A stretch of 64,000 nt of DNA from Actinokineospora sp. NBRC 105648 (GTDB lineage: Bacteria; Actinomycetota; Actinomycetes; Mycobacteriales; Pseudonocardiaceae), in assembly GCF_030269645.1 (NCBI RefSeq), contig NZ_BSTR01000007.1:177414-241413 (forward strand), in the 5' to 3' direction. The notes under the pieces are model-generated. The model had not been told where the DNA came from. It was given only the letters and a program-made list of their open reading frames with translations, and did no database searches. The position numbers and the translations under genes are program-made. Numbering within the stretch: the stretch's first letter is position 1; each line of letters opens with the position of its first letter. Positions 17,748 through 26,497 of the stretch are shown in pieces.

Positions 17748-17941
17748 CAGGCCGCCTCTGGTTGCTCATCAACCCACGAGACGACGTCCTCGGGCCGGAA
17801 CTTGACGTACTTGCCGATGCGCCGGCCGCGTGGTCCATAGCCCTTGTGCCGCCACTGGTAGACGGTCTGTTCAGGCACGCCCAGGTAATCCGCGACCTCC
17901 GGAATGCCCCACAGCCCGACCCTCGTCAGTTGACTTTTCAT
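17747..17941 (-). CDS. xis: Excisionase / MerR-type helix-turn-helix protein
   Basis: A 64-residue DNA-binding protein with a MerR/excisionase-type winged helix: GIPEVADYLGVPEQTVYQWR then a basic wing and YVKFRPEDVVSWVDEQ. It directs the integrase toward excision. It overlaps int by one base and lies 13 bases after the replication gene, giving the rep-xis-int order of pSAM2/SLP1-type elements. Confidence 0.92.
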   Translation of the reverse strand: MKSQLTRVGLWGIPEVADYLGVPEQTVYQWRHKGYGPRGRRIGKYVKFRPEDVVSWVDEQPEAA

Positions 17942-17954
17942 GTGTTTCCCCAGT

Positions 17955-19535
17955 TCAGGCGGCTAGTGGTGGTGTTGCTGAAACTTCGGCTGCCAAGATC
18001 GCGGAGTCGTATTCGGCTCTCCATCGGATGCGTTCGCTGATCGCGTGCATGAGCAGGTGCGCCCGGGGCGGAACGTTCGGGTCACCGGGCTGGATCTTGT
18101 GCCAGACCTGTCGCGACCGGTCTGGTTCGGGTTTGCTGATGCCGACTTCGGCGAGGGCCTGGACCACGAACGCCTTGCGGTCCGCTCGGTGATCAGCCAG
18201 CGTCTTGCCCGACCACTTGCGCGACACGAGCACCCGCCGACCCGGTAGGCCGAGGGTGGTTCGCCGATGCGCACGGCCTTTGCAGTGCCCGGGGGTGGTC
18301 TTGCTGGTGCACCCGAGGGGTTGGATTCCGTAGAGCAGCCAGACCGCGCACCGGGTCGAGCACGGTGTCACCGACAGTTCCTCGTGGAGTCGGTCGTGGT
18401 GTGCCCGTTGTCGGTCGCTGGTGGCCTCGATCACTTCGCCGGTGGACTTGGTGAGGTATTTGGTCAGGTAGCCGATGTGCCGTCCGGCCTGCTCAGAGCC
18501 GCCCAAGATCCCCTTGGAGTGCACCTGCGTCCCGAAGGTCGACACATGCGCGGGGGCCTGGACCTCATCGACCGCGTCCGCCCATGGTGTGAGGGCTTGC
18601 CGGGTGTCGGGGTCGACGAACCGTTCGCCGTCCCACACCGGCAGCCGGTCGAGGTAGACGAGTTCGTCGTGTGGTGGCCACCAGACCTGGAGGTAGGTAG
18701 CCGCGGTGACCTGCCGCAACACCTCGTGCGGGATGCTCCCCCGGATCGCGGTGTGCAGGTGTGGAGCCGCACGCCGCTGTGGCTCCACAGTGGCGAAGTA
18801 CTGCACGTCCCAGCCCACGACCCGGCGGAGGTTCTGCCACCAGCGGTCAAGCAGGGAGGCGAAGTGCACCGCGTCCCGAGCCGCGCGACGATAGTCATAC
18901 CGCCCCGGATCGACCGGTGTCCCGTCCGCACGCACCGGCCCGTAGCTGTCACAAGTCAGCGTGACGAACATTGAGGGCCGGAACCCACCCGCGTACTCCC
19001 GCCCCACCGTCCGCCGCTCCACCCTGCGTCGAGGCAGGTTCGGAGCGTCCTGCCGCCGCCTGGTCGAGCGCTTCGGTGCCCGCTTGCCCGGTGCGTCCGG
19101 TGAGGGCAGCCGTCCCCGGACACCCAGCTCGCGCAGCTCGTCATCGACCGTACGGATCTCCTCACGAAGGTCGTCCGCCTCGCCCGCCTGGCCCTCACCC
19201 ACCGCGCCTCGAAAGGCGGTCACCAGATCGGCGCGGAACTCCATCAACTCGGTGTGCTCACGTGACGGCGCGGCCTTGTCGAAGACTGGTTCGTCGATGA
19301 GGTGCCAGCCTTCCCGGCACTGGACCATCCGCAACGCCCGAGCCTTCCGGGCACACGGCCCGCACACCGACTCCACAGTCGACCCGCACGGCATAGGGAC
19401 GAACTGGAGTTCCCCGGTGTCGAGGTCACCCACTTCCATGGTGAACGGCCGAACACACACCCCGTACTTCTCGGCCGTGGCGGTCACGACGTCGACGGCG
19501 AGGGGCTGGGCCATCCGTTGGGCGCGGGTGCTCAT
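17955..19535 (-). CDS. repSA: RepSA-like rolling-circle replication initiator
   Basis: A 526-residue replication initiator of the actinomycete RepSA group, allowing the excised circle to replicate. A Cys cluster (C50, C58, C61, C73) near the N-terminus may bind zinc. The relaxase-like core has motif 1 (FVTLTCDSYG), the HUH motif in APHLHTAIRG (His259, His261) and tyrosines 356 and 360 in HIGYLTKYLTKS, one of which should nick the origin. The ATG overlaps the preceding stop (ATGA). Confidence 0.9.
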   Translation of the reverse strand: MSTRAQRMAQPLAVDVVTATAEKYGVCVRPFTMEVGDLDTGELQFVPMPCGSTVESVCGPCARKARALRMVQCREGWHLIDEPVFDKAAPSREHTELMEFRADLVTAFRGAVGEGQAGEADDLREEIRTVDDELRELGVRGRLPSPDAPGKRAPKRSTRRRQDAPNLPRRRVERRTVGREYAGGFRPSMFVTLTCDSYGPVRADGTPVDPGRYDYRRAARDAVHFASLLDRWWQNLRRVVGWDVQYFATVEPQRRAAPHLHTAIRGSIPHEVLRQVTAATYLQVWWPPHDELVYLDRLPVWDGERFVDPDTRQALTPWADAVDEVQAPAHVSTFGTQVHSKGILGGSEQAGRHIGYLTKYLTKSTGEVIEATSDRQRAHHDRLHEELSVTPCSTRCAVWLLYGIQPLGCTSKTTPGHCKGRAHRRTTLGLPGRRVLVSRKWSGKTLADHRADRKAFVVQALAEVGISKPEPDRSRQVWHKIQPGDPNVPPRAHLLMHAISERIRWRAEYDSAILAAEVSATPPLAA

Positions 19536-19924
19536 GCCGCCACCGCCTGCTCATCGACAGCCCAAGCCCGCAACACCGTCAGGCCGAGGCTCTGTCGCCC
19601 GCGTGGCTCGAGGTCAGGGAACCGGGTCGGGTCGAACCGGACCCCGGTGTAGACCCGGACACTCGCCCCGCTCGGCAGGACCCCGGTCACGTCCAGGTGC
19701 ACCGACTCGCCATGCGGGGGACGCCACGCGATCGCAGAGACCCCTTCCAACGTCGCCGCCCAGGCCAACAGCACCCGAGCCACCCAGGCCACGCTGCCGC
19801 CGTCGCACTGGATCACCACGTCCAGATCGCCGTACCCGTGCACAGTCACCGTGACCGCGTCCAACTCCGGATGCACGTCCAAGTGGTCCAGCACCGCCGC
19901 CAACACAGTGTTCACGCGCCTCAT
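19532..19924 (-). CDS. Small AICE protein between traB and rep
   Basis: A 130-residue soluble protein, MRRVNTVLAAVLDHLDVHPE onward, with mixed strands and helices and no membrane segment. It overlaps both neighbours by ATGA-type junctions, so it is coupled to traB and rep. Proteins of this size and place are common in pSAM2-like elements (Spd or replication accessory), but its own function is unknown. Confidence 0.7.
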   Translation of the reverse strand: MRRVNTVLAAVLDHLDVHPELDAVTVTVHGYGDLDVVIQCDGGSVAWVARVLLAWAATLEGVSAIAWRPPHGESVHLDVTGVLPSGASVRVYTGVRFDPTRFPDLEPRGRQSLGLTVLRAWAVDEQAVAA

Positions 19925-21372
19925 CGCGCACCCCCGCCGACCAGCACCGGCTGACCGGTGACGTAGCCGACGAGCTGCACCAGGTCGGCATCGGTGACAT
20001 GGAACGCCCGAGCCCGCACAGGTTCCCGCCGCCCGTCCTCCTTCACCCACGCCACCCCGGGGGTGTGCTCGCTGATCTCATGCGCCGCCGCCCCACGCTG
20101 CCGCACACCATCACCCAGCACCATGTCCACCTGCGCAGGCTCATCCAGCCGCATCGCCACCCGCGTGGAGAACAAGTGCCGGAACGCGATGACCTCCTTG
20201 CGCGGGTCCTGCAACAAGCCGAGCACGCACACCCCAGGCGCCCGCCCCTGCGACGTGATCGCCTGCACTGCCCTCGAAGCCCTGTCTCGCAACGCTTTGT
20301 CGGTCTGGTAGGCGATCACGTCCGCCAGCTCGTCGACCACCAGGATCAGGAACGGGTCACCGGACTCCGCCGTCCACGACCGCCGCACACCCCGGTAAGT
20401 CGAGGCCCGTCGCTTGACCTCCACCGCCAAGTCTTCGAGCAGCGCCACCGCGGACTCGCCGTTGTCGAACACCACCCGCGCGAACACCTCCGGCGCCTGC
20501 CCGAGTTCCATCCCGCCCTTCGGATCGATCCCGTAGAGCCGCACCGTCCCAGCCTTGACCGCAGGCGCCACCGCCCGGATCACCGACCAGAGCAGGGAAC
20601 CCTTGCCCGCCCCGGACACCCCGACCACCAGCACGTGAGTCCCGAGCAGCCGCAACCGCAACGGCCTGCCCGTCTCAGTGCGCCCCACCACCAGCCGCCG
20701 CAAATCCACGCTGCCAACACCCAAATCCGGCGCCGAGAGCGGGACCGCCAACGGATCGGAGTGGATCAAATCCAGCTCGATCGTCCCCGGCCTGACCACC
20801 CGCACCCGACACGATCGGGCACCAAACGAGTGCGCCAACCCGGATGCGTGCAACTCCCACTGCTCGGGTGCCTGGCCCTTCACCATCCGCACCCGCACAC
20901 AATCCCGCCACCCCTGCGCCCGAACCCTGCCCAACCGAGGCCGGTACTCACGCCCCCGCCTGTCCTTCACCAGATCGGACAACCGCATCACACTGCGCCA
21001 CTGGCAGGCGTACAGCCAGAACCGCCGCGCCTCAGTACGCGGCCAGGGAGCCACCCACCGCGAGAACGAATCCGGCGCCCAGAACCACCACGCCGACAAC
21101 CCCACACTCAACCCACCACCGATACCGGCAACCCACCACCGACCCAGCACCGACAGCCCCCAACCGACAACGAGCACCAGGCCCACCGTCAACGGATACC
21201 GCCGCACCACCCGCCCGACCTGCCACGCCAACCACAGGCACACCCACACCGTCGCGAACGGCAACAACGCCACCTTCGCCCCCAACGGCAACAACGTCCA
21301 CCACGGCAACCGAGGCCGAGACACCTCCAACGGCGCCGGATCAACCCACCGCGAACTCTCCCGCTTCCCCAT
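19921..21372 (-). CDS. traB: FtsK/SpoIIIE-type DNA translocase TraB
   Basis: A 483-residue conjugative pump that moves double-stranded DNA between mycelial cells. Two N-terminal membrane segments (about 30-53 and 60-98) precede an FtsK-type motor with Walker A GVSGAGKG near 250 and Walker B ILVVDELAD near 338, then ITSQGRAPGVCVLGLLQ. The C-terminus should recognise the clt locus. The ATG at 21372 (MGKRESSRWV) is preferred; an open extension to 21498 has no ribosome site and overlaps likely regulatory DNA. Confidence 0.9.
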   Translation of the reverse strand: MGKRESSRWVDPAPLEVSRPRLPWWTLLPLGAKVALLPFATVWVCLWLAWQVGRVVRRYPLTVGLVLVVGWGLSVLGRWWVAGIGGGLSVGLSAWWFWAPDSFSRWVAPWPRTEARRFWLYACQWRSVMRLSDLVKDRRGREYRPRLGRVRAQGWRDCVRVRMVKGQAPEQWELHASGLAHSFGARSCRVRVVRPGTIELDLIHSDPLAVPLSAPDLGVGSVDLRRLVVGRTETGRPLRLRLLGTHVLVVGVSGAGKGSLLWSVIRAVAPAVKAGTVRLYGIDPKGGMELGQAPEVFARVVFDNGESAVALLEDLAVEVKRRASTYRGVRRSWTAESGDPFLILVVDELADVIAYQTDKALRDRASRAVQAITSQGRAPGVCVLGLLQDPRKEVIAFRHLFSTRVAMRLDEPAQVDMVLGDGVRQRGAAAHEISEHTPGVAWVKEDGRREPVRARAFHVTDADLVQLVGYVTGQPVLVGGGAR

Positions 21373-21473
21373 CACGCGCCACCCCCGGTACTCCGGAAGG
21401 TGGACCTTGCTGGCGCTTGCAAAGCGCCGTGCTCTAGCGTGTTCATTGTCTACTCCGATGTCTGGTGTGGACA

Positions 21474-21517
21474 GCACAGGAGCGGAAACGGCGACCAACC
21501 TTCATCCGCTCCTGTGC
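21474..21517. repeat. Inverted repeat upstream of traB
   Basis: A perfect 12-bp inverted repeat (GCACAGGAGCGG / CCGCTCCTGTGC) with a 20-base loop lies in the 221-base gap before traB. It may be a terminator for the small genes upstream, or part of the transfer locus. Beside it (21558-21574) two CACGTG palindromes are spaced 11 bp apart, compatible with an operator controlling traB. Confidence 0.55.
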
Positions 21518-21593
21518 CTTCATCCCGTTGCATCACAACGAGGACGTGCGTCATCGCCACGTGCCGAACACGTGTCAAGTCCAATATGGATAG

Positions 21594-21866
21594 TCAGGGA
21601 ATGTAGTAGGCGACAGGCTCCACCTGCTCGCGGTTGTCCCTGAGTTTCTCTGCCCAGTCTTGGGCGATACCGGCTTCCGCCGTCGCCTCGAACTTGTGTT
21701 TCACGTCAATCCGCGAGACCGCGCTGAAGACCCGCGCGCAGTACTCGTAATAGGAGATCCACTCATCCCGCGACGCCGATACCTCAGGCCCAGGCCGCAC
21801 GAACTCGCGTGCGCGGGCCAGTGTCACGGGAACCGGACCACCCGACCACCAACGCGGGATCGACAT
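21594..21866 (-). CDS. Small AICE protein
   Basis: A 90-residue acidic soluble protein, MSIPRWWSGGPVPVTLAR then a helical region with DEWISYYEYCARVFSAVSRI. The ATG at 21866 is chosen; an in-frame GTG two codons upstream is possible. It lies 9 bases after the next small gene and belongs to the same minus-strand run leading to traB. Short proteins of this type recur in AICEs; function unknown. Confidence 0.65.
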   Translation of the reverse strand: MSIPRWWSGGPVPVTLARAREFVRPGPEVSASRDEWISYYEYCARVFSAVSRIDVKHKFEATAEAGIAQDWAEKLRDNREQVEPVAYYIP

Positions 21867-21875
21867 GGCCACCGC

Positions 21876-22103
21876 TCAGTCCTCCAGCTCACGGATCGCC
21901 GTCGTCAATTGCTCACATCCCGCCGCGAGCGCGTCGGCGAGGTTCCTCAGAGCTGCCGCATCGACGATCAGGGCGACCGGGAACGCCTTGCCGAACCGGA
22001 TCTCCAGCCGGTCAGCGAACGGCAGGGCCTTGACCTGGATCGGCAGGTTCGCCGTGACGTTGATCTGCACCATGTCGCGCATGTCGCTGGCGTCGGAGGT
22101 CAC
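21876..22103 (-). CDS. Small AICE protein
   Basis: A 75-residue protein, MTSDASDMRDMVQINVTANL onward, with a short beta region and a C-terminal helix (ALRNLADALAAGCEQLTTAI). The start overlaps the stop of the SCO3933-type gene (positions 22100-22103), so translation is coupled. No function can be assigned. Confidence 0.65.
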   Translation of the reverse strand: MTSDASDMRDMVQINVTANLPIQVKALPFADRLEIRFGKAFPVALIVDAAALRNLADALAAGCEQLTTAIRELED

Positions 22104-22519
22104 GCGGCCGTCTTCTGCTCACCCGCAGGCTTGTTCGCCCGCCCCACCACCGGTGCTCGCATACCCGTCGCGCGGAAGCTGTGCGCGATCCGCCCCTTGT
22201 TGTTCGCATACGGGGTGATCGTCATCCCCTCGAACTCCACCGCCGCGAACGGGAACCCATTTGCCTTCGCCGGCGGAACAGGCTGGTGATCAGCAGTGAC
22301 CTTCACCTTGAACTCCGCGCCGAACCGCGCCGCCTCCTCGTTCGCGTCCAACGCCCGCACCGTCCAGACGAGCTGCCCCGTCTCCTTGTCCCGCTCCTGC
22401 ACCTTCGGCGCGGCCGGGTTGTCCGAGAACGCCATCGACGGCTCCACACCGAGCACGAACGCACCCAGCGGGAACACCGTCCCGAACTCGACCATGAACC
22501 GCGTAGGGATGACAGGCAT
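22100..22519 (-). CDS. SCO3933-family AICE regulatory protein
   Basis: A 139-residue beta-rich protein resembling the family named after SCO3933 of the SLP1 element in Streptomyces coelicolor, always found upstream of traB in AICEs. Features are an N-terminal strand region (MPVIPTRFMVEFGTVFPLGA), the clause QERDKETGQLVWTVRALDAN, and FKVKVTADHQPVPP. A strong AGGAGG lies 8 bases before the ATG. It is the first gene of the minus-strand transfer and replication run, divergent from the XRE regulator, and should be under that regulator's control. Confidence 0.75.
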   Translation of the reverse strand: MPVIPTRFMVEFGTVFPLGAFVLGVEPSMAFSDNPAAPKVQERDKETGQLVWTVRALDANEEAARFGAEFKVKVTADHQPVPPAKANGFPFAAVEFEGMTITPYANNKGRIAHSFRATGMRAPVVGRANKPAGEQKTAA

Positions 22520-22607
22520 ATGTCGTTCCTCCTGGTCAGACGCACCGGGCAGTTCCCGGGCATGTCCAACTTTCGTCCACAAGAGAGGACGGGAGCACCG
22601 CATAGCG

Positions 22608-22656
22608 GGACGTGTGCGGACGTCCTGGCGTACGGTGAAGACGTCCCTACACGTCC
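22608..22656. promoter_or_regulatory. Operator: paired inverted 16-mers in the divergent promoter
   Basis: GGACGTGTGCGGACGT at 22608-22623 recurs inverted at 22641-22656 (ACGTCCCTACACGTCC), with 14 of 16 positions matching. The two sites are 17 bases apart, and the second ends 11 bases before the GTG of the XRE regulator. A TACGGT between them could be a -10. The layout fits a repressor that blocks both its own promoter and the transfer operon. Confidence 0.6.
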
Positions 22657-22667
22657 AAGGAGCTGCC

Positions 22668-23411
22668 GTGCCGAACGAACGTCTGCGGGACTCGCTGCTC
22701 CGCAATGGCCTTGACCTGGAGAAAGTCGCCAAGGCCACCGGCGTGGACCCCAAGACCGTCGAGCGCTGGATCACCCTGGGTCGGGTGCCGTACCCGAAGC
22801 ACCGGCACACCATCTCAGCCATGGTCCGCGAGTCCGAGAACTACCTGTGGCCCGACGCGGTCGCTCCGGAGCGCAAAGCCGAGATCGCCAGCTCCGAGCT
22901 GGTCAAGGTCTACCCCCACCGCAACTCCATCCCCGCCGAGCTGTGGGACCGCCTCATCGGCGACGCGACCGAACACGTCGAACTGCTCATGCACTCGGCG
23001 TTGTTCCTGGTAGAGCGCCCAAGGTTCGTCAAGCAACTCGCCGCCAAGGCCGCCGAAGGTGCCCGCATCCGGCTGCTGTTCGGCGACCCCGACAGCCCAG
23101 AGGTAGCTACCCGCAGCGCCGAGGAAGAGCTAGGGGAGGGCGTCCTGTCAGCCCGGATCCGCAACGCCCTGGTGTCTTACCGCCCGCTGATCGGGGTACA
23201 CGGCGTGGAGATGCGGTTCCACCGCACGACCCTTTACAACAGCATCTTCCGCTTCGACGACGAAATGATCATCAACACGCACGTGTACGGCTTCCAAGGA
23301 GCCCACGCCCCGAGCCTGCACCTGCGCCGACTCTCCGCAGGCGACCTCTTCGAGACCTACTCCGAGAGCTTCGAAGCCGTCTGGAATTTGTCCAAGCCCG
23401 CCACCTTCTAG
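22668..23411 (+). CDS. XRE-type regulator with C-terminal PLD-like domain (DUF5919)
   Basis: A 247-residue regulator: helix-turn-helix at about 10-55 (LDLEKVAKATGVDPKTVERW), linker, then a domain resembling inactive phospholipase-D folds (ELLMHSALFLVER, ARIRLLFGDPDSPEV, GVEMRFHRTTLYNSIFRFDD), as in AICE regulators carrying DUF5919. The GTG has AAGGAG 6 bases upstream. It is followed 11 bases later by a NUDIX gene. This partnership recurs in AICEs and probably times excision and transfer; no signal is known. Confidence 0.82.
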   Translation: MPNERLRDSLLRNGLDLEKVAKATGVDPKTVERWITLGRVPYPKHRHTISAMVRESENYLWPDAVAPERKAEIASSELVKVYPHRNSIPAELWDRLIGDATEHVELLMHSALFLVERPRFVKQLAAKAAEGARIRLLFGDPDSPEVATRSAEEELGEGVLSARIRNALVSYRPLIGVHGVEMRFHRTTLYNSIFRFDDEMIINTHVYGFQGAHAPSLHLRRLSAGDLFETYSESFEAVWNLSKPATF

Positions 23412-23422
23412 GAGCCCACCGC

Positions 23423-23899
23423 ATGGCCCGCAAGGACTACCTCAACGACCCCAACGCGCCCGAGGCGAACAGCATCGCCATCGCGTGCAGCGCCTATGTC
23501 GAAGACGACCAGGGCCGAGTCCTCATGATCCGCCGGACCGACAACGACTTGTATTCCATCCCCGGTGGCACCCACGAACTCGGCGAGACCATGACCGAGA
23601 CCGTCATCCGCGAGGTGAAGGAAGAGACCGGCATCGACATCGCTGTCACCGGCCTCATCGGCATCTACAGCAACCCCGCCCACGTGGTGGAGTACACCGA
23701 CGGCGAAGTCCGACAGGAGTTCTCCATCTGCTTCCGCGGCGAAGCAACAGGAGGCGCACTGGAGACCAGCAGCGAGAGCAAGGAAGCCCTGTGGATCACC
23801 GAGAGCGAGACGGATCAACTCGCCGAGTCAATCCATCCCTCCATCCGCCTACGTCTCCAGCATGCCCGCAACCCTGCGGAATGCCCTTTTTACACCTGA
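23423..23899 (+). CDS. NUDIX hydrolase
   Basis: A 158-residue NUDIX enzyme with a complete NUDIX box: GGTHELGETMTETVIREVKE followed by ETGI, which binds Mg2+ and hydrolyses nucleoside-diphosphate-linked compounds. The substrate is not readable. The ribosome site AGGAG overlaps the stop of the upstream regulator, so the two are coupled. A NUDIX gene beside the regulator is typical of pSAM2-like elements. Confidence 0.9.
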   Translation: MARKDYLNDPNAPEANSIAIACSAYVEDDQGRVLMIRRTDNDLYSIPGGTHELGETMTETVIREVKEETGIDIAVTGLIGIYSNPAHVVEYTDGEVRQEFSICFRGEATGGALETSSESKEALWITESETDQLAESIHPSIRLRLQHARNPAECPFYT

Positions 23900-23910
23900 C
23901 GGTCGCCAAG

Positions 23911-24255
23911 CTATTCATCAGAAGGCCAAGGCGAAGGATTAGTTCGCATCCACCGCACGCACTCCACGATGCCCTCCGCATTGCATTCCAGATCATGCAA
24001 AGCGATATCCACGTCGGCGGCGTGTAGATACTGGTCATCGAGGGCCTTCGTGAGCACCTTGATTGCGCGCGTCACATCCTTCAGGCTCACGCTCAGGAAT
24101 GGCAGGGTTGACGGCCATTCCGTGGCCCCCTCCCCGTCGACGACGCCACCATTCGAACGCTCCTGTGTTGTGGGACTTGCGCGCTGCCGCCGGCCCAGGG
24201 CGTAAGAGATGAAAAGCGAGCACAAAACAAGCGCAAGAGTCGCGATACGTCGCAT
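23911..24255 (-). CDS. Small exported or membrane-anchored protein
   Basis: A protein of about 114 residues with an N-terminal hydrophobic helix (MRRIATLALVLCSLFISYAL) followed by a polar linker and a helical domain (VSLKDVTRAIKVLTKALDDQ). A single anchor or an uncleaved signal is likely. ATGs at 24264 and 24273 are alternative starts. It is opposite in strand to the NUDIX gene. Unknown function; a surface-exclusion or accessory role is conceivable but unsupported. Confidence 0.5.
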   Translation of the reverse strand: MRRIATLALVLCSLFISYALGRRQRASPTTQERSNGGVVDGEGATEWPSTLPFLSVSLKDVTRAIKVLTKALDDQYLHAADVDIALHDLECNAEGIVECVRWMRTNPSPWPSDE

Positions 24256-24282
24256 GGTTTTCATTCCTGACACCGTTGGTCG

Positions 24283-24636
24283 TCACTCCGGAGTTACAAG
24301 ATTCACAGGTGGGCAGCGCAGGGCGCGCAGAGCGCTGCCAGGCGGTTCGAGGGTGAGCAGCCATCGGACAACCCACAGCGCAGGACCGGTGTAATGGTCT
24401 GTGACGTATGCGGGCCGGAATGGGTCGGCCTTGGCATGCCTAGGAGTTCGGTACGCAACTGTCCGGTCGGCCCGCAGGATGATCACATCGAGAACGCCCG
24501 GCCATCTCAGAATGGCACCAATCGCGCCTGGCAGTGGCGGACCGTCAACGATGTGCCAACGTCGTGCACGTAACGCGTGGACGCAGACGTCGAGGTCGTG
24601 TGCGACTGGCAGGAGTTTCGCGGCCACTAGATCCAT
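24283..24636 (-). CDS. Hypothetical AICE protein
   Basis: A 117-residue soluble protein, MDLVAAKLLPVAHDLDVCVH then GVLDVIILRADRTVAYRTP and an end rich in Trp/Leu (WVVRWLLTL). Similar-looking proteins sit beside TPR-type XRE regulators in actinobacteria, but I know no function. The ATG at 24636 is preferred over a longer frame to 24732, whose extra residues are unstructured in composition. It is divergent from the XRE/TPR regulator. Confidence 0.55.
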   Translation of the reverse strand: MDLVAAKLLPVAHDLDVCVHALRARRWHIVDGPPLPGAIGAILRWPGVLDVIILRADRTVAYRTPRHAKADPFRPAYVTDHYTGPALWVVRWLLTLEPPGSALRALRCPPVNLVTPE

Positions 24637-24970
24637 CCTCTCCGCAGCCCTGAAGTGTTCCTTCCTCGGGTTTGCTGGTTGGCACCCAGCGCGGGGGCTG
24701 GTGCACGTCAACCGGGGCATGGAAGAGCGCACAACCCGCGCCGGGTGCCAGGTTCGAGAATGCAGCGACCGATCCGTTTGCGCCCTTTGCCCGCACCATC
24801 ACGTTGAGGATGTCGCGCGGTGATCGGGCCGCCGGGGCCGGTGATATGCGCGAGGCATCACCTTGCGACATCAGCCCAGGCTGTCAGGGCCAATCACCCT
24901 TGACAGGCTCACGCTGCGCGCTTAGTCAGCTACCGTGAGATGAGCAGGCAGGCAGCACCCGGAGGCAGCA
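24637..24970. other. Divergent promoter region, no gene
   Basis: These 334 bases between divergent genes hold the XRE/TPR promoter and an overlapping inverted repeat, listed separately. I see no coding sequence with a plausible start. Confidence 0.5.
24881..24928 (+). promoter_or_regulatory. Promoter and operator of the XRE/TPR regulator
   Basis: TTGACA at 24900-24905 and TAGTCA at 24923-24928 are spaced 17 bases. The -35 is inside an imperfect inverted repeat, CTGTCAGGG (24881-24889) and CCCTTGACAG (24897-24906), which could be an autoregulatory operator. Confidence 0.5.
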
Positions 24971-26329
24971 ATGAACACCAACGGCGACCACCCCAGAGCC
25001 CCGATCGAACCGGCGGTGTGGAACGACCCGGTGATGCGGTCTGCTCTCGCAGCCCACGACATTGGGCAGGTGTATCGCCAGCTCGGCCGGATCGGCGTCT
25101 CACAGCGACGCATCGCCGCGCTGACCGGGCACTCCCAGCCCGAGGTATCCAAGGTCATCGCCGGCCGCCAGGTTCAGTCCTACCAAGTATTGGCGCGCAT
25201 CGCCGACGGCTTGGGCATCCCCCGCGGCCTCATGGGCCTGGCCAGCAACGACACCACTCCGTCAGCAGGCGACCAGCCGCGCGAAGAAGACACCATGCCC
25301 GACCGACGAGACTTCCTAGGGCTGCTCGCCAAGGTCGCCATGGGCGCAGGACTCACCGCGGCCGACCTGGCCATCCTGGCATCCCCGACCACTCCCACCC
25401 CGACTCCCGCCCGAGTGGGAGCCACCGAGGTGCACCAGCTCGCGCAGGTCACCGCCGCCCTGTGGACCCAGGAGAAAGCACTGGGCGGAGGCGCCGTCCG
25501 AGACGCAGTGATCGCCCAAGTGGCATGGGCACAAACGCTCATGCGAGCCGCCCACACCGACCAGGTCGAGAAGGACCTACACGTCGTCCTATCCGACCTG
25601 CTCCGCCTGGCCGGATGGGCAAGCTACGACATGCGCCTACCGGGCGCAGCCGTCCGCTACCTGGGCCAGGCTGTCATAGCCGCAGAAACCGCAGATGACC
25701 CCATGCGATCGGCGTTGACCCTGGACTGCACCGCCCGCGTCTACCTACGCCACGGCCACATCGACGAAGCCCTACAGATCGTCGGAGTCGGCGCCATCCC
25801 CGCAGAACGCGCCCAATCCCACGCCACCACCGCATGGCTCATGTCCACCAAGGCCCGCGCCTACGCCACCGCAGGCAAGAAGCCCCAAGCCCACGACGCA
25901 CTCAGCCTCGCCGCAGACGCCCTGGCCAAGATCCCAGCCGAGCACGACGCACCACGCCTGCCCTGCGACTACACCACCGCCACCCTCGCAGCCGAGTCCG
26001 GCAAGACCCTCGCCGCCCTGGCCGACCGAGACCGCACACACTGCCCCGCAGCAATCGACGCCCTCACCGCCTACACAGCCACAACCGACCCCGGCAAAAC
26101 CAAACGCCAAGCCTTCAGCCTGGCCAACCTAGCCACCTGCCACCTACGCGGCGGAGACATTGCACTCGGAGTACAGCTCGGACACGAAGTCCTAGACATC
26201 AGCGCAAGCATCGCATCACGCATGCTGGCTGAGCAGGTTGGCACCCTCGCGGCAGCCGCCCGTCACCACGCCACGAACCCTGAGGCCGTAGGCCTAGCTC
26301 ATCGCACAGACGCATTCGCTGCCGACTGA
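24971..26329 (+). CDS. XRE-family regulator with TPR-like C-terminal domain
   Basis: A 452-residue protein: helix-turn-helix at about 35-75 (VSQRRIAALTGHSQPEVSKV), a linker with a twin-arginine-like patch near 115 (DRRDFLGLLAKVAMGAGL), then a long all-helical TPR-like part (about 150-450), as in peptide-sensing actinobacterial regulators. It has a GGAGG site 6 bases before the ATG. Codon use is GC-rich and host-like. It may control the adjacent hypothetical gene or the cargo that follows; function in the element is inferred. Confidence 0.82.
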   Translation: MNTNGDHPRAPIEPAVWNDPVMRSALAAHDIGQVYRQLGRIGVSQRRIAALTGHSQPEVSKVIAGRQVQSYQVLARIADGLGIPRGLMGLASNDTTPSAGDQPREEDTMPDRRDFLGLLAKVAMGAGLTAADLAILASPTTPTPTPARVGATEVHQLAQVTAALWTQEKALGGGAVRDAVIAQVAWAQTLMRAAHTDQVEKDLHVVLSDLLRLAGWASYDMRLPGAAVRYLGQAVIAAETADDPMRSALTLDCTARVYLRHGHIDEALQIVGVGAIPAERAQSHATTAWLMSTKARAYATAGKKPQAHDALSLAADALAKIPAEHDAPRLPCDYTTATLAAESGKTLAALADRDRTHCPAAIDALTAYTATTDPGKTKRQAFSLANLATCHLRGGDIALGVQLGHEVLDISASIASRMLAEQVGTLAAAARHHATNPEAVGLAHRTDAFAAD

Positions 26330-26497
26330 TTCCCCAGCCAATCATCCTGCGAGCTCATGCCCTTGCCTGCGGCGATGCGACCTCAGCCCGGATGGCGATC
26401 ATCAATGCTCGTCCACGGAAGCAGCATGAGGGATCCACGCTAGTTCATCGGCCTACTGGCCAAGACCGCCAGTATCGCCACCGCAAAAATCGTAAAG

